A stretch of DNA of 64,000 nucleotides, from positions 106,904 through 170,903 of the forward strand of contig NZ_HG942074.1 of NCBI RefSeq assembly GCF_000612665.1, in the 5' to 3' direction. Source of the DNA: Neobacillus dielmonensis. GTDB taxonomy: Bacteria > Bacillota > Bacilli > Bacillales > Cytobacillaceae. Shown here piece after piece: positions 1 to 8,321 of the stretch (positions within the stretch are counted from its first letter, which is position 1; every line of letters begins with the position of its first letter). The position numbers and the translations under genes were made by a program. The notes beneath the pieces are model-generated. The model was not told the origin of the DNA. It was given only the letters and a program-made list of their open reading frames with translations, and did not search any database.

Positions 1-10
1 AAGCTATTTT

Positions 11-39
11 TTCACCAAGTTTTCACCGTTCTCTATTAT
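11..39 (+). promoter_or_regulatory. Promoter with TTCACC direct repeat (copy 1)
   Basis: TTCACC occurs at 11-16 and again at 22-27, an 11-bp period. A TATTAT -10 element follows at 34-39, exactly 17 bp after the first TTCACC, so the upstream half-site sits at the -35 position. The layout recurs base for base at 2951-2979 and in weaker form at 1235-1266. Direct hexamers spaced one helical turn apart are typical of OmpR-family response regulator sites. Which regulator binds is unknown. Confidence 0.55.
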
Positions 40-74
40 TATTCATTACATCAGGTAGGAAAGGAGGATATAAG

Positions 75-485
75 ATGAATACTAAAGGTAAAAAAGGTAT
101 TTTCTGGGGAGCCATCGTTGCTTCTATGGTACTTGCGTTCAATGTGCTCCACTTTCTACTAGGAGGCAGCAGCGCATATGCCAGAGGTCCACAAGGACAT
201 GACTTTGGCGGCAGGGGAATGCATGGGGGCGGATTCGCTTCCCATCAGATGAATGCCCCTCACCCAGATGGCGGATTTCCTTGGCTCTTCCTAATCATAG
301 GACTAGCTGTTCTAGTATTAGTAGTCAGATGGCTGAAAAACAAATCAAAGGCAGCTTCTATGCAACAGTTTATCGACACCTCTCTTGTAGGCACACATAT
401 ACCAGTAACAAACCAAAATGCTAACCTTTTAGACCAATGGGAAAAAAATCTAAAAAGGAGAATGAATAACAATGGGTATTTTTAA
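75..485 (+). CDS. Small membrane protein, Gly/His-rich, upstream of pspA
   Basis: I do not recognise a named family. The 136 residues begin with a hydrophobic segment (about 8-32) that could be an uncleaved signal anchor or signal peptide ending near the Ala-Tyr-Ala-Arg stretch. A Gly/His/Met-rich extracytoplasmic stretch follows (about 37-65), then a second membrane helix (about 69-87) and a basic, Lys/Asn-rich cytoplasmic tail. The ribosome site AAGGAGG lies about 7 bases before ATG. The 3' end overlaps the pspA start by 14 bases, indicating translational coupling and a shared role at the membrane. The N-terminus (KKxxFWGxxxAS..LAxN...FLLG) closely matches the small ORF at 1300, so the two are paralogues. 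Envelope-stress function is inferred from the pspA linkage only. Confidence 0.7.
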   Translation: MNTKGKKGIFWGAIVASMVLAFNVLHFLLGGSSAYARGPQGHDFGGRGMHGGGFASHQMNAPHPDGGFPWLFLIIGLAVLVLVVRWLKNKSKAASMQQFIDTSLVGTHIPVTNQNANLLDQWEKNLKRRMNNNGYF

Positions 486-1142
486 ACGAATAAAAACCAT
501 CACGTCAGCAGAAATGAATGGACTATTGGATGGGATTGAAGATCCAATTGCTATGCTAAATGAGTATTCCGGAGAAATGGAACAGGAAATTACAAAAGGC
601 CAGCAAGCTTTAGACGGCAAATTTTTGTGGAAAAGAAACAGGCAGCACTCATTGCGGAAACTAGAGAGTTGGTAGCGAAGCGTGCTCGTCAAGCGAAGCT
701 GGCCATCGGCCAAGGGGATGACGCAATGGCTAAGCTGGCTGTCCAAGAAAAGCTAAACCATGAAAAACAGTTACAAGTTTATCAAGAGCAGTTGGAGGCC
801 ATTAAAGGACAAACCCAGCTTCTAACTGAAAAATTGGACCAGTTGAAAGATACGTATAACAAAATCCAGCAAAAGAAAATCTTGTTAGCTTCCCGCGCTA
901 ACGTGGCGCAGTCGATGAAGCAAATCCAAAAGGCAACAGTTTCCTTTCATACAGATGATATTGCCAGAGGTGTGGCACGTGCCGAAGAGAGGATATTATT
1001 GATGGAAGCAGAAGTACAAGCAGGATATCCGTTTGCGGCGCCGTTAGCAAAATTTGACGCGGCCTATAGTAGTTATGTCAGTGAAGAAGAGTTATATCAG
1101 GAAATGGAGAAGTTGAAGAAGGAAAAGTCGCCTGCATTATAA
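472..1142 (+). pseudogene. pspA: PspA/IM30 family protein, frameshifted
   Basis: PspA/LiaH-type proteins coat stressed membranes as long coiled coils. The reading frame opens at ATG 472 after AAAAGGAG, gives an N-terminal amphipathic helix (MGIFKRIKTIT...) and the family pattern of Asn-Gly-Leu-Leu-Asp with Glu-Asp-Pro, then breaks. Continuing in the -1 frame from about 615 restores a long Gln/Lys/Glu-rich coiled coil ending at 1142. Inserting one base near 611-615 joins the two halves into a protein of about 223 residues, the normal family length. Either the gene is inactivated by a one-base deletion or the sequence has an error there. It is coupled to the preceding membrane protein and shares its TTCACC promoter. 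Confidence 0.75.
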
Positions 1143-1152
1143 TTTAATTAAG

Positions 1153-1191
1153 AAGAGAAGCACCGCTTAGTGATGGTGCCTCTCTTTTTTT
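1153..1191 (+). terminator. Rho-independent terminator after pspA
   Basis: The arm AAGAGAAGCACC (1153-1164) pairs with GGTGCCTCTCTT (1175-1186) with one mismatch, followed by a T run. It closes the two-gene operon. Confidence 0.8.
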
Positions 1192-1234
1192 ACTTTTTAG
1201 AATCAAAGAATTCAAATGAAATAAGTTTATTTTT

Positions 1235-1266
1235 TTCACTGATCTTTCACCAATCTCCTCTAGTAT
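1235..1266 (+). promoter_or_regulatory. TTCACC direct repeat (copy 2, degenerate)
   Basis: TTCACT at 1235-1240 and TTCACC at 1246-1251 keep the 11-bp period of the sites at 11 and 2951. The -10-like TAGTAT (1261-1266) lies three bases further downstream than in the other copies. It precedes the short paralogue at 1300. The degeneracy fits a decaying promoter. Confidence 0.4.
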
Positions 1267-1299
1267 TTATTACACCAAGTAAAGAAAGGAAATTGCGAT

Positions 1300-1454
1300 A
1301 TGAATGTAGTCGTGAAAAAGGCTGTTTTCTGGGGAGTGCTTATTGCCTCCGGATTATTGGCTCTAAATGCGTTTCAATTTCTTTTAGGAAAGCTGCCGCT
1401 TATTTTTGGACTGCTATTTTGATTCTAGTGATAAGCTGTCTTAGGAAAAAATAA
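1300..1454 (+). pseudogene. Short paralogue of the 75-485 membrane protein, frameshifted
   Basis: ATG 1300 follows AAAGAAAGG and encodes 40 residues that match the N-terminus of the protein at 75: Lys-Lys, then Phe-Trp-Gly, then Ala-Ser, Leu-Ala-Leu-Asn and Phe-Leu-Leu-Gly. The frame stops at 1420-1422 inside a second hydrophobic segment. One base inserted at the TTTT near 1417-1420 lets that helix continue to a basic Cys-Leu-Arg-Lys-Lys end at 1454. The intact product would be a two-helix protein of about 51 residues lacking the Gly/His-rich loop. Function unknown. Confidence 0.5.
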
Positions 1455-1471
1455 AAAGTTAATCATTATAT

Positions 1472-1502
1472 AGAAAAAGCACCACCATTTAAGGTTAGTG
1501 CT
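1472..1502 (-). terminator. Rho-independent terminator of brnQ
   Basis: Read on the minus strand, AGCACTAACC (1493-1502) pairs with GGTGGTGCT (1478-1486) and is followed by TTTTTC. The left arm overlaps the last codons of brnQ. Confidence 0.65.
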
Positions 1503-2841
1503 TCTCTTTTGTTGCCTTTGGCCAAAAATAGCCAACCACCATACCTATTGCAGCAGGGATCATCCAGCCCAGGCCAAGATGGTAGAACGGTAGATAATGT
1601 TCGTAGAGTCCTTTCCATGACTCGAACAAGGAAACGGTTGCCCCTGGTAAGCTCCCTGCTAACGTGCTGTACCCGTCAACAAGACTTACGCAGAAGGTTA
1701 AGAACATCGACACCGCGTATACACTTTGCTTATGGCCGAATAACGGCGAACAGAGAGTCAATATGATGAGCACAATCGCTAACGGATACAACAACATTAA
1801 TACCGGAACGGCAAATTGAATGATATTGTTTAAACCGAAGTTCGCAATCATAAAAGATACGAGACAAAGAACGAGTACAAATGATTTGTAGCTTAATTTA
1901 GGGAATATTGTTTGGAAAAACTCACTGCATGACGTAATCAGGCCGATACTAGTCTTTAAGCACGCCAGTACGATAATAACCGCAAGCAATATAGAACCAA
2001 ATGGCCCAAAATAGTGCTGCGCCACTGCGGCAAAAATCAGCCCGCCATTGTCGAATGTACCGATTGCTGTGACACTCGAAGCCCCCATATAGGTAATCAA
2101 TGCATATATCAGCATCATTAGTGCCATTGCGAAAATACCTGACTTCCAGGTAGCTTTAGCAATCTCTTTTTTATCAGTGATGCCTAGCCCCTTAATGGCG
2201 TTGATCACGACAATCCCAAATGCAAGGGAGGCAAGTGCGTCCATCGTGTTGTATCCCTCTCTGAAGCCAGTTATAAACGCCAACTTATTATAGTCCCCCA
2301 CAGGCTGTTCAAAACTGCCCATCGGCTTGAAGATGGCAACCGCAATTAACAGGAATAAAAACACTAAAAACGCAGGTGTTAAGTATTTGCCGATATAGTC
2401 AATAATTTTCGCCGGGTTCAATGAGAAATAATAAACAATGGCAAAAAATAAAAAGCTAAAGACCGCTAGAAAGACACTAGTGTGCTCTGGATTCATAAAT
2501 GGTTCGAATCCGACCACGAAAGGGACGGTGGCTGTACGTGGAATGGCAAAAAACGGTCCAATTGTTAAGTAAAGTGCCATGGAGAAGACAAGGCCAAATA
2601 GGGGATGGACGCGCCCTGCCAAGTCACGCAAGCCATTATTTCCCGACAACCCAAACGCCAAGATTCCTATAAAAGGAAGACCGATGGCTGTAACCAGAAA
2701 GCCAATTAGTGCTGGCCAAAAGTCGGTCCCAGCAAGTTGTCCCATTTGAATCGGAAAAATCAAATTTCCGGCGCCAAAAAATAAACCGAACAGCATCGTT
2801 CCAATAACTGCGTATGATGAAAATGAAATTTGTTGTTTCAT
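1495..2841 (-). CDS. brnQ: Branched-chain amino acid:cation symporter BrnQ
   Basis: An integral membrane carrier of the LIVCS family that imports leucine, isoleucine and valine with Na+ or H+. The 448-residue length and about twelve hydrophobic segments are standard. The N-terminal FGAGNLIFP motif, the TIGPFFAIPRTATV loop and the later conserved helices are diagnostic. ATG 2841 is preceded by GGAG at 8 bases. The gene stands alone, opposite to the TTCACC-controlled genes on both sides, so it is probably an unrelated neighbour. No T-box or long leader is visible upstream, so regulation cannot be read here. Confidence 0.93.
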   Translation of the reverse strand: MKQQISFSSYAVIGTMLFGLFFGAGNLIFPIQMGQLAGTDFWPALIGFLVTAIGLPFIGILAFGLSGNNGLRDLAGRVHPLFGLVFSMALYLTIGPFFAIPRTATVPFVVGFEPFMNPEHTSVFLAVFSFLFFAIVYYFSLNPAKIIDYIGKYLTPAFLVFLFLLIAVAIFKPMGSFEQPVGDYNKLAFITGFREGYNTMDALASLAFGIVVINAIKGLGITDKKEIAKATWKSGIFAMALMMLIYALITYMGASSVTAIGTFDNGGLIFAAVAQHYFGPFGSILLAVIIVLACLKTSIGLITSCSEFFQTIFPKLSYKSFVLVLCLVSFMIANFGLNNIIQFAVPVLMLLYPLAIVLIILTLCSPLFGHKQSVYAVSMFLTFCVSLVDGYSTLAGSLPGATVSLFESWKGLYEHYLPFYHLGLGWMIPAAIGMVVGYFWPKATKEKH

Positions 2842-2950
2842 GATTATAGCTCCTGTAAGTTGATTTCAACGTATTCTATCAGGTTTATTCGGTAATCGCT
2901 ATAGCGTGTATCGTAATGGTCAAAATTAACACCTATATTTTTAAAAAGTT

Positions 2951-2979
2951 TTCACCAAGATTTCACCATTCACTATTAT
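2951..2979 (+). promoter_or_regulatory. Promoter with TTCACC direct repeat (copy 3)
   Basis: TTCACC at 2951-2956 and 2962-2967 (11-bp period) with TATTAT at 2974-2979, a 17-bp gap from the first hexamer. Geometry and much of the flanking sequence (TATTATTATTCA) match the promoter at 11-39, although the downstream genes are unrelated in sequence. Confidence 0.55.
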
Positions 2980-3028
2980 TATTCAATATATCAAGGAACA
3001 AAATGCAAGAGAGAGGAGGTTAGGTAAT

Positions 3029-3653
3029 ATGAGTACAACGACACTAATACTGCTTTACTTGGGGGCGGCGCTTGTGGGAAGCAGGCTCCCTTTTATCCGG
3101 GTATTTTTAGCCCATGTCCATAACTTGGTCAGCTTAGTGATCAGTGTGTGCTTGGAAGGCGGAAGAAATAAAATCCTACTACTTCGAGATGGTTCGGGCC
3201 AAACCAGTGGGAAGCTTGCCTCACCATTCAAAAAGGCCCTTATTTCCTACGCAGGCTATACAAGCGCTTCAATGGCAGCCCTCGGACTGTTTTATATAGT
3301 TGCACGAGGCAGCTATCATTTGGTCATTTATCTGTATATGGGGACTTTCTGTTGTGGTATTGTTGGCCGTGCCGGTCTACTTCCATTTACAAACGGCCAT
3401 GCCTTCCCTATTCCGCCATCAAATGGTCTTGCCGGTGTCGGTCAACTACGAAATCATTCTTGTTCATATTAGTATTTTTCTGGCCTGTGTCCTTTTTGTC
3501 CAGTCGATTATTTGCGCCATTCGAGTATGTAAACAGAGCTTTTTGTCAAAAAGTAATCCGGCAAGGAAGGCAGCATTAGTACAGACGAAATTTGTTCCCG
3601 CCATTGTGTTGGGGTTGGCTCTAGTTTGTCAGACTATTTATGCCAGTTTCTAG
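3029..3653 (+). pseudogene. M50-like membrane protein without HExxH, frameshifted
   Basis: The restored product (about 208 residues) has four to five membrane helices and resembles small Bacillus M50-type membrane metallopeptidases: an N-terminal LPFI segment, a Gly-Gly/Leu-Leu-Leu/Gly-Ser-Gly stretch, an Ala-Gly-Tyr helix and a C-terminal Phe-Val-Pro-Ala helix. Where the family has HExxH, this sequence reads HNLVSLVISV, so the zinc site is missing. The frame is broken near 3340-3345 (GGGGAC); removing one base joins the parts. RBS GAGGAGG precedes ATG 3029. It shares its promoter design with the pspA operon. The M50 assignment is from remembered family pattern, not an alignment. Confidence 0.5.
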
Positions 3654-3731
3654 TTTGTGCAAAATATTATCAATCTGCCATTTAGTTTTTAAAGCGTATT
3701 TGGCATATGATGATAATTGTTGGTTGACGCC

Positions 3732-3760
3732 TTGACAGCGTTTTCATAGTTACTTATATT
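3732..3760 (+). promoter_or_regulatory. Promoter with consensus cre overlapping -35
   Basis: TTGACA (3732-3737), 17-bp spacer, TATATT (3755-3760). TGACAGCGTTTTCA at 3733-3746 fits the CcpA consensus TGWNANCGNTNWCA at every position and overlaps the -35, a repressing position. The next gene is the esterase at 3905. Confidence 0.7.
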
Positions 3761-3790
3761 GATAGTAAGTTCATATTACGAGATTGAAAG

Positions 3791-3840
3791 ATGGAGCTCA
3801 CAGGATATTACAATAGGATGTTATAAAACGTGAGCTCCAT
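3791..3840. repeat. Perfect 11-bp inverted repeat in the esterase leader
   Basis: ATGGAGCTCAC (3791-3801) is mirrored by GTGAGCTCCAT (3830-3840). The loop holds a further weak stem (TATTACA/TGTTATA). No strong T run follows, so it is not a typical terminator. It would lie in the 5' leader of the cre-controlled transcript. Confidence 0.6.
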
Positions 3841-3904
3841 TTATTAAATCCTAGGCAAAACCGTATTTCACTAGTAGATTCAACGTAAATGGAGGAATGT
3901 GAAA

Positions 3905-4648
3905 GTGTCTGAACAATATCCAATTTTGCAAGGTGCAGAGCCATTTTATTTTGAAGGGAACCGAGTGGGAATCTTGGTATCCCATGGATTCACGGGGTCA
4001 ACTCAAAGCATGCGGCCGTTAGGCGAGGCCTATGCTGCTGCCGGTTATACGGTATGTGGTCCGCGGCTGAAAGGCCATGGCACCCATTATGAAGATATGG
4101 AACAAACTACCTATCAGGATTGGATTGCCTCAATTGAAGAAGGGTACCAATGGCTGAAGGAGCGGTGTGACACGATTTTTGTTACAGGTCTTTCCATGGG
4201 TGGCACGTTGACACTCTATATGGCTGAAAATCACCCGGAGCTTCGGGCTATTATCCTCATTAATGCCGCCATAAGCATACCGGGGATGGAACCGGTTCGT
4301 GAACTAGAAGATATGCGATTTTTAGATGCAATTGGTTCAGACATTAAAAAGCCGGGGGTAACAGAACTTGCTTATGAAAAGACACCTGTTCGCTCTGTGA
4401 AAGAGATTTTGACTTTTATGGAAGAGGTAAAAGCCAATCTAGCCCAAGTTACCTGCCCCGCCTTAATCTTTGTTTCGGATGAGGACCACGTCGTTCCGCC
4501 AGATAATGCGCAAATTATTTATGATGGCATCGAGTCTGAGCTTAAGGAAATTCGCCACCTGCACGACAGCTATCATGTTGCCACGCTAGATCATGACCAA
4601 CAGGCCATTATAGAAGGTACATTGGAGTTTATCAAAAAAGCTCTCTAG
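3905..4648 (+). CDS. Alpha/beta hydrolase, Est30-like carboxylesterase
   Basis: A cytoplasmic serine esterase of about 247 residues, resembling the thermostable carboxylesterase group of Bacillus and Geobacillus. The oxyanion region is HGFTGSTQSM, the nucleophile is Ser97 in GLSMGG, the acid is Asp in VSDEDHVVPP and the base is His in DSYHVATLDHD. GTG 3905 is preferred over GTG 3899 because GGAGG (3891-3895) is only 3 bases from the latter but 9 from the former. It is a single gene behind a CcpA-type promoter, so expression should rise when preferred sugars are exhausted. The natural ester substrate is not evident. Confidence 0.88.
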   Translation: MSEQYPILQGAEPFYFEGNRVGILVSHGFTGSTQSMRPLGEAYAAAGYTVCGPRLKGHGTHYEDMEQTTYQDWIASIEEGYQWLKERCDTIFVTGLSMGGTLTLYMAENHPELRAIILINAAISIPGMEPVRELEDMRFLDAIGSDIKKPGVTELAYEKTPVRSVKEILTFMEEVKANLAQVTCPALIFVSDEDHVVPPDNAQIIYDGIESELKEIRHLHDSYHVATLDHDQQAIIEGTLEFIKKAL

Positions 4649-4674
4649 GGACCTATTGGATAAACAAGGATGAG

Positions 4675-4704
4675 GGCTTAGCTAAGGTGTACCTTAGTTA
4701 AGCC
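4675..4704. terminator. Hairpin between convergent esterase and metG
   Basis: GGCTTA-g-CTAAGGT pairs with ACCTTAG-t-TAAGCC around a two-base loop, followed on the plus strand by TTTAAACTT. It lies between convergent genes and could serve both. Confidence 0.55.
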
Positions 4705-4720
4705 TTTAAACTTGGACAAC

Positions 4721-6358
4721 CTATTTAGCAGGTTGTTGATTTAGCCTTTCGATTTCCACTTCTATTTCAGAGATATCGATCCGTTCAAACAGTGGTTTGA
4801 TGTCCACAATTTCACGTGGAACAGAGCTTGAAAAGTTCCACTTAAGTTCCTCGCTTCCTAACATTTCATTCAATTGTCCGCTTGTGAAGGGTAAAAAAGG
4901 CGCCAGCAGCTGGGCTAGATTGGAAATAATTACGGTGCAGTTATAGATGGCATGCCCACAGGCGGCTGGATCGTCGTTGATCAGTTTCCAAGGTTTTTGT
5001 TCGTCAAAATACTTATTGGTAAACCGGATTAGTTCAAAAATTTCTTCCAAAGCCCTCTTAAATTGGCTTCCCTCTATTAAATTCCCTGCCGTCACATACA
5101 ATGTTTCAATTCTCTTGTTAATCGCCGGATCAATCGAACTTTGTGGCACCTGGCCACTAAAATATTTGCTAATAAATTTTAGTGTCCGATTGACTAAATT
5201 TCCAAAACCACCAAGCAGTTCGGAGTTATGACTATAGATAAATTCCCGCCAAGAGAAGTCCGTATCGCGGTTCTCTGGGGCATTGATTGTTAAAAAGTAG
5301 CGAATCGAATCAGGGTGATATCGATTTAAAATGTCCGGCACCCATACCGCCCAATTCCGGCTTGTCGAAATTTTTTTCTTTTCCAATGTTAAATATTCGT
5401 TTGAGACAATCCGGTCCGGCAGCTTTTGCTGGTGAATTCCTAAAAGAATGGCCGGCCAAATGATCGTGTGGAAAGGGATATTATCTTTGCCATGAACATA
5501 ATAAGAAACGGCGTCCTTGCTCCAAAATTCAGAATCATCCTTCCCCTTGTCCAATGCCCACTTTTTACTCGCGGAATAATAGCCAGAAACTGCCTCAATC
5601 CAAACATAGATTTTTTTCTCCTCGTAACCTTCGACAGGAACACGTATGCCGACGGGCAAGTCTCTTGATATAGCCCTATCCTGTAAGCCTTCATGGATAT
5701 ACCGTTCGGATAAATGAATCGCATTTTCCCGCCAAGAAGCGGTTTTTCTGGATTGATCGACTAGTTGTCTCAGTGGTTCTGCAAATTTTTGTAAAGAAAA
5801 GTAAAAGTGCTCCGTTTTTCTGACATCAGGAGTGTTGCCGCAGATTTTGCACTTTTTCTCCCGTAAATCCACCGGGTCCAGGATAGCAGAACAATAATCG
5901 CACTGGTCGCCCCTAGCCTGCTGCCCACAGTTTGGACAGATTCCTTCTACGTATCGGTCAGGTAAGAACTGATCACAGGTTGTGCAAAAGGTCTGTTCAA
6001 TCCATTTTTTATAAATATAGCCATTGTTCAGCAACTCGAGAAAAATCCTTTGTACCGTCTGGTGGTGATGGGTGGTGTCGGTGCGTGTGTAACAATCATA
6101 GGAAAAGCCCAATCTTTTAAAGTTAGTTGCAAATTCTTCATGGTAACGGTCAGCAATTTCCTTTGGAGTAACACCTTCCTGTTTGGCCCGGATGGCAATA
6201 GGGGTCCCGTTACAATCACTTCCGGAAACATATAAAACCTTTTCCCCTTTTTGCCGATAATAACGTGCCAAAATATCTCCCGGAAGTAAACTTGCAATAT
6301 GTCCAAGATGCAGAGAGCCATTGGCGTACGGCCAAGCTCCTCCGATAAAAATAGTCAT
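4721..6358 (-). CDS. metG: Methionyl-tRNA synthetase (accessory type, short form)
   Basis: Charges tRNA-Met with methionine in the cytoplasm. The class I signature is LHLGHIAS near residue 20, and the KMSKS loop is KKKISTS near 340. Two CxxC pairs form the double zinc knuckle of the archaeal/E. coli-type connective peptide. At 545 residues it lacks the C-terminal EMAP-like tRNA-binding domain that completes the usual Bacillus enzyme of about 650 residues. Some bacilli and pneumococci carry such a second enzyme, tied to resistance to synthetic MetRS inhibitors; that is family knowledge, not tested here. It stands alone under a T-box leader. Whether a housekeeping metG exists elsewhere cannot be seen. 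Confidence 0.92.
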   Translation of the reverse strand: MTIFIGGAWPYANGSLHLGHIASLLPGDILARYYRQKGEKVLYVSGSDCNGTPIAIRAKQEGVTPKEIADRYHEEFATNFKRLGFSYDCYTRTDTTHHHQTVQRIFLELLNNGYIYKKWIEQTFCTTCDQFLPDRYVEGICPNCGQQARGDQCDYCSAILDPVDLREKKCKICGNTPDVRKTEHFYFSLQKFAEPLRQLVDQSRKTASWRENAIHLSERYIHEGLQDRAISRDLPVGIRVPVEGYEEKKIYVWIEAVSGYYSASKKWALDKGKDDSEFWSKDAVSYYVHGKDNIPFHTIIWPAILLGIHQQKLPDRIVSNEYLTLEKKKISTSRNWAVWVPDILNRYHPDSIRYFLTINAPENRDTDFSWREFIYSHNSELLGGFGNLVNRTLKFISKYFSGQVPQSSIDPAINKRIETLYVTAGNLIEGSQFKRALEEIFELIRFTNKYFDEQKPWKLINDDPAACGHAIYNCTVIISNLAQLLAPFLPFTSGQLNEMLGSEELKWNFSSSVPREIVDIKPLFERIDISEIEVEIERLNQQPAK

Positions 6359-6377
6359 TGTAACTTCCCCCTTTTTT

Positions 6378-6662
6378 GTAAAAACAAAAAACCCCGTCCA
6401 TATCTAAAAATAGATAAGGACGGGGTTCTTAATCCACGTGGTACCACCTTAATTCACTAACTGCTCACACAATTAGCCTCTGCAAGTACGGAGCACTTTT
6501 TAGGGCTCTTATACTGTGGTTTTGATAACGAGTACCAACTCTCGCCGCAGCCTACTACTATCAAAAAGTTAGGTTCAGTACGGGGCTCAGAGGCCATTGT
6601 TCAAATGAATCACTTTGCTCCTTTTCAGCTCCCGAAGCTCTCTGTTGAAAGTATCATCATTC
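6378..6662 (-). promoter_or_regulatory. T-box riboswitch leader of metG
   Basis: On the minus strand the conserved T-box core AAGGTGGTACCACG lies at 6450-6437. It is followed by a GC-rich terminator (AACCCCGTCC at 6427-6418 pairing with GGACGGGGTT at 6399-6390) and a T run. Stem I begins with AGAGAGCTTCGGGAGCTG near 6645. A candidate specifier ATG, the methionine codon, reads at 6597-6595. Uncharged tRNA-Met should stabilise the antiterminator and switch metG on. Confidence 0.9.
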
Positions 6663-6828
6663 TACTTTTCCTCATCATTGCCACTAATTACAGTAAATTG
6701 AATTTATTATAAAGCTAAATAGGAGGCTGCAAAAGCCTAAGTTTTGCGACGTTCCATTTTTTTACTTAAAGTTTTTTCTACAAATTGAGGACAGAAACTC
6801 GACTTGTTAACAGAATTTTCTACATTAC

Positions 6829-6845
6829 TTTACAATTATATTACA
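6829..6845 (-). promoter_or_regulatory. WalR (YycF) box
   Basis: Minus-strand TGTAAT-N5-TGTAAA matches the WalR consensus TGTWAH-N5-TGTWAH exactly. It lies about 100 bp before the endopeptidase gene at 6943. The WalRK system is known to control cwlO-type endopeptidase genes in Bacillus. Confidence 0.7.
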
Positions 6846-6942
6846 AATCCGACGGTATCATTGTTTTTCGGTCTTTTGAACGATAAACTATTAAATATAT
6901 TAGGAGATTGAAATACTAATAGGTTACAAGAGGAGACTTTCA

Positions 6943-8142
6943 ATGATAAAAAAATCGTTTTTTAAATACACTGTATCCGCTGCCATCCTTGCCACGATGA
7001 TTCAGCTATCTGTTACACCTGCTTTCGCTGACAAGGTGACAGAAGAACAAATAAATGCTTCCAAAGCACAGGTTGATGACTTTGAAACCAAGGTGCAGCA
7101 ATTAGATAACCAAATTAGCTTAGCAATGGAGCAAAGCCAAAAACTAAGCGGCCAAATAGAATCACAGCAAGTAAAAATTCAAGAAACAGAAGCAGAGATT
7201 GAACAAGCTAAAAAGGAGTTAGATGTTCACAAGCAAGTTTATGCTGAACGTTTAAAGAGCATCCAATCAGAAGGTAAACAGTCTGTTGCCACCTACGCAG
7301 AAATACTGTTTACATCTACAGACCTTTCCGAGTTTTTAACTCGTTTTACGGCTATTTCGAAAATTATTCAAAACGATACAGACTTACTGCAGGGTCTAAA
7401 AGATAAACAAGAAGCATTAGACAGTGCAGAGGAAAAATTACATACAGAATTGCATCAATTGGAGCAGAGCAAATCTGAATTAGCTGTTGAGCAGCAAAAA
7501 ATTGAAGCCAACAAACAAGAACTGAACCAGGCGTTGCAAGAGGCACAGGCTAAACTCGATAGCCAAGAAAGCCAGTTGGCTGCGCAGCAAGAAGCAGAGC
7601 GCCAAGCACAATTAGCTCAGCAACGTGCCCAAGAAGAAGCAGAGAACCAGGCTAGATTAGCAGCTCAAAGCCAATCAGCAGCACCTGCACAATCAACAAC
7701 ATCTGCACAGCCAGCTGCAAAGGCTAGTGCTGGGAAAACAGTTTCTGCACCAGCACCAACCGTTACTGCTGTCAGCCCTGCAAGTCCTGAAGCTGCAAGT
7801 AAAGTTATTGCTTACGCAAAACAATTCTTAGGTGTTCCATATGTTTGGGGTGGTTCAACACCAAGTGGATTTGATTGTTCTGGATTTACTTCCTATGTAT
7901 TTAGAAATTCAGTGGGCATTAGTCTTCCAAGGGTATCACGCGACCAGCAAAACTTTGGAACACGAATTCCTTTAAGCCAAGTACAACCGGGAGATTTAGT
8001 ATTCAGGGGATCACCTGCATATCATGTTGGAATTTATATCGGAGGCGGTCAATATATCCACGCACCTCAAACAGGTGATGTTGTAAAAATTGCTTCGTTT
8101 AACCCATCTAAATTCACTAGCGCTTCAAGAGTATTACATTAA
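6943..8142 (+). CDS. Secreted NlpC/P60 D,L-endopeptidase, CwlO-like
   Basis: Cuts peptidoglycan stem peptides outside the cell, as needed for wall expansion. Residues 1-29 are a signal peptide ending Ala-Phe-Ala. Residues 32-235 form a long Gln/Glu/Lys coiled coil as in CwlO and PcsB, which in those systems is regulated through FtsEX. A low-complexity Ala/Ser/Pro linker (about 240-280) leads to the NlpC/P60 domain (about 283-399). The domain has catalytic Cys312 in FDCSGF, His in HVGIYIG and a third polar residue in YIHAPQ. RBS AGAGGAG precedes the ATG. A WalR box upstream agrees with the assignment. Single-gene unit with its own terminator. Confidence 0.92.
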   Translation: MIKKSFFKYTVSAAILATMIQLSVTPAFADKVTEEQINASKAQVDDFETKVQQLDNQISLAMEQSQKLSGQIESQQVKIQETEAEIEQAKKELDVHKQVYAERLKSIQSEGKQSVATYAEILFTSTDLSEFLTRFTAISKIIQNDTDLLQGLKDKQEALDSAEEKLHTELHQLEQSKSELAVEQQKIEANKQELNQALQEAQAKLDSQESQLAAQQEAERQAQLAQQRAQEEAENQARLAAQSQSAAPAQSTTSAQPAAKASAGKTVSAPAPTVTAVSPASPEAASKVIAYAKQFLGVPYVWGGSTPSGFDCSGFTSYVFRNSVGISLPRVSRDQQNFGTRIPLSQVQPGDLVFRGSPAYHVGIYIGGGQYIHAPQTGDVVKIASFNPSKFTSASRVLH

Positions 8143-8185
8143 GATAGACGTTCCTCGAGGTAACATAGTTTCGTTTTATAGAAAA

Positions 8186-8216
8186 AAAGACCAAATCGCA
8201 ACGATTTGGTCTTTTT
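8186..8216 (+). terminator. Terminator of the endopeptidase gene
   Basis: AAAGACCAAATCG (8186-8198) and CGATTTGGTCTTT (8202-8214) form a perfect stem with a 3-base loop followed by T residues. Confidence 0.9.
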
Positions 8217-8321
8217 GATTTAACTTGAAAAAACTAATGGAGCCCGAAAGGAGATATGAAGCGGAAAAGGTATTGAAAAAACACGTAGGATGTGTTTATT
8301 TTAAGAGGGATGTTTGGAAAT

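Noticed and set aside
260..746. Reverse-strand ORFs opposite the first two genes
   Set aside because: They lie wholly antisense to coding frames with better ribosome sites and recognisable products.
1170..1454. 94-residue open frame as one gene
   Set aside because: Its first two thirds cross the terminator and the TTCACC promoter and have no ribosome site. Only its last few codons are likely coding, as the frameshifted end of the small ORF at 1300.
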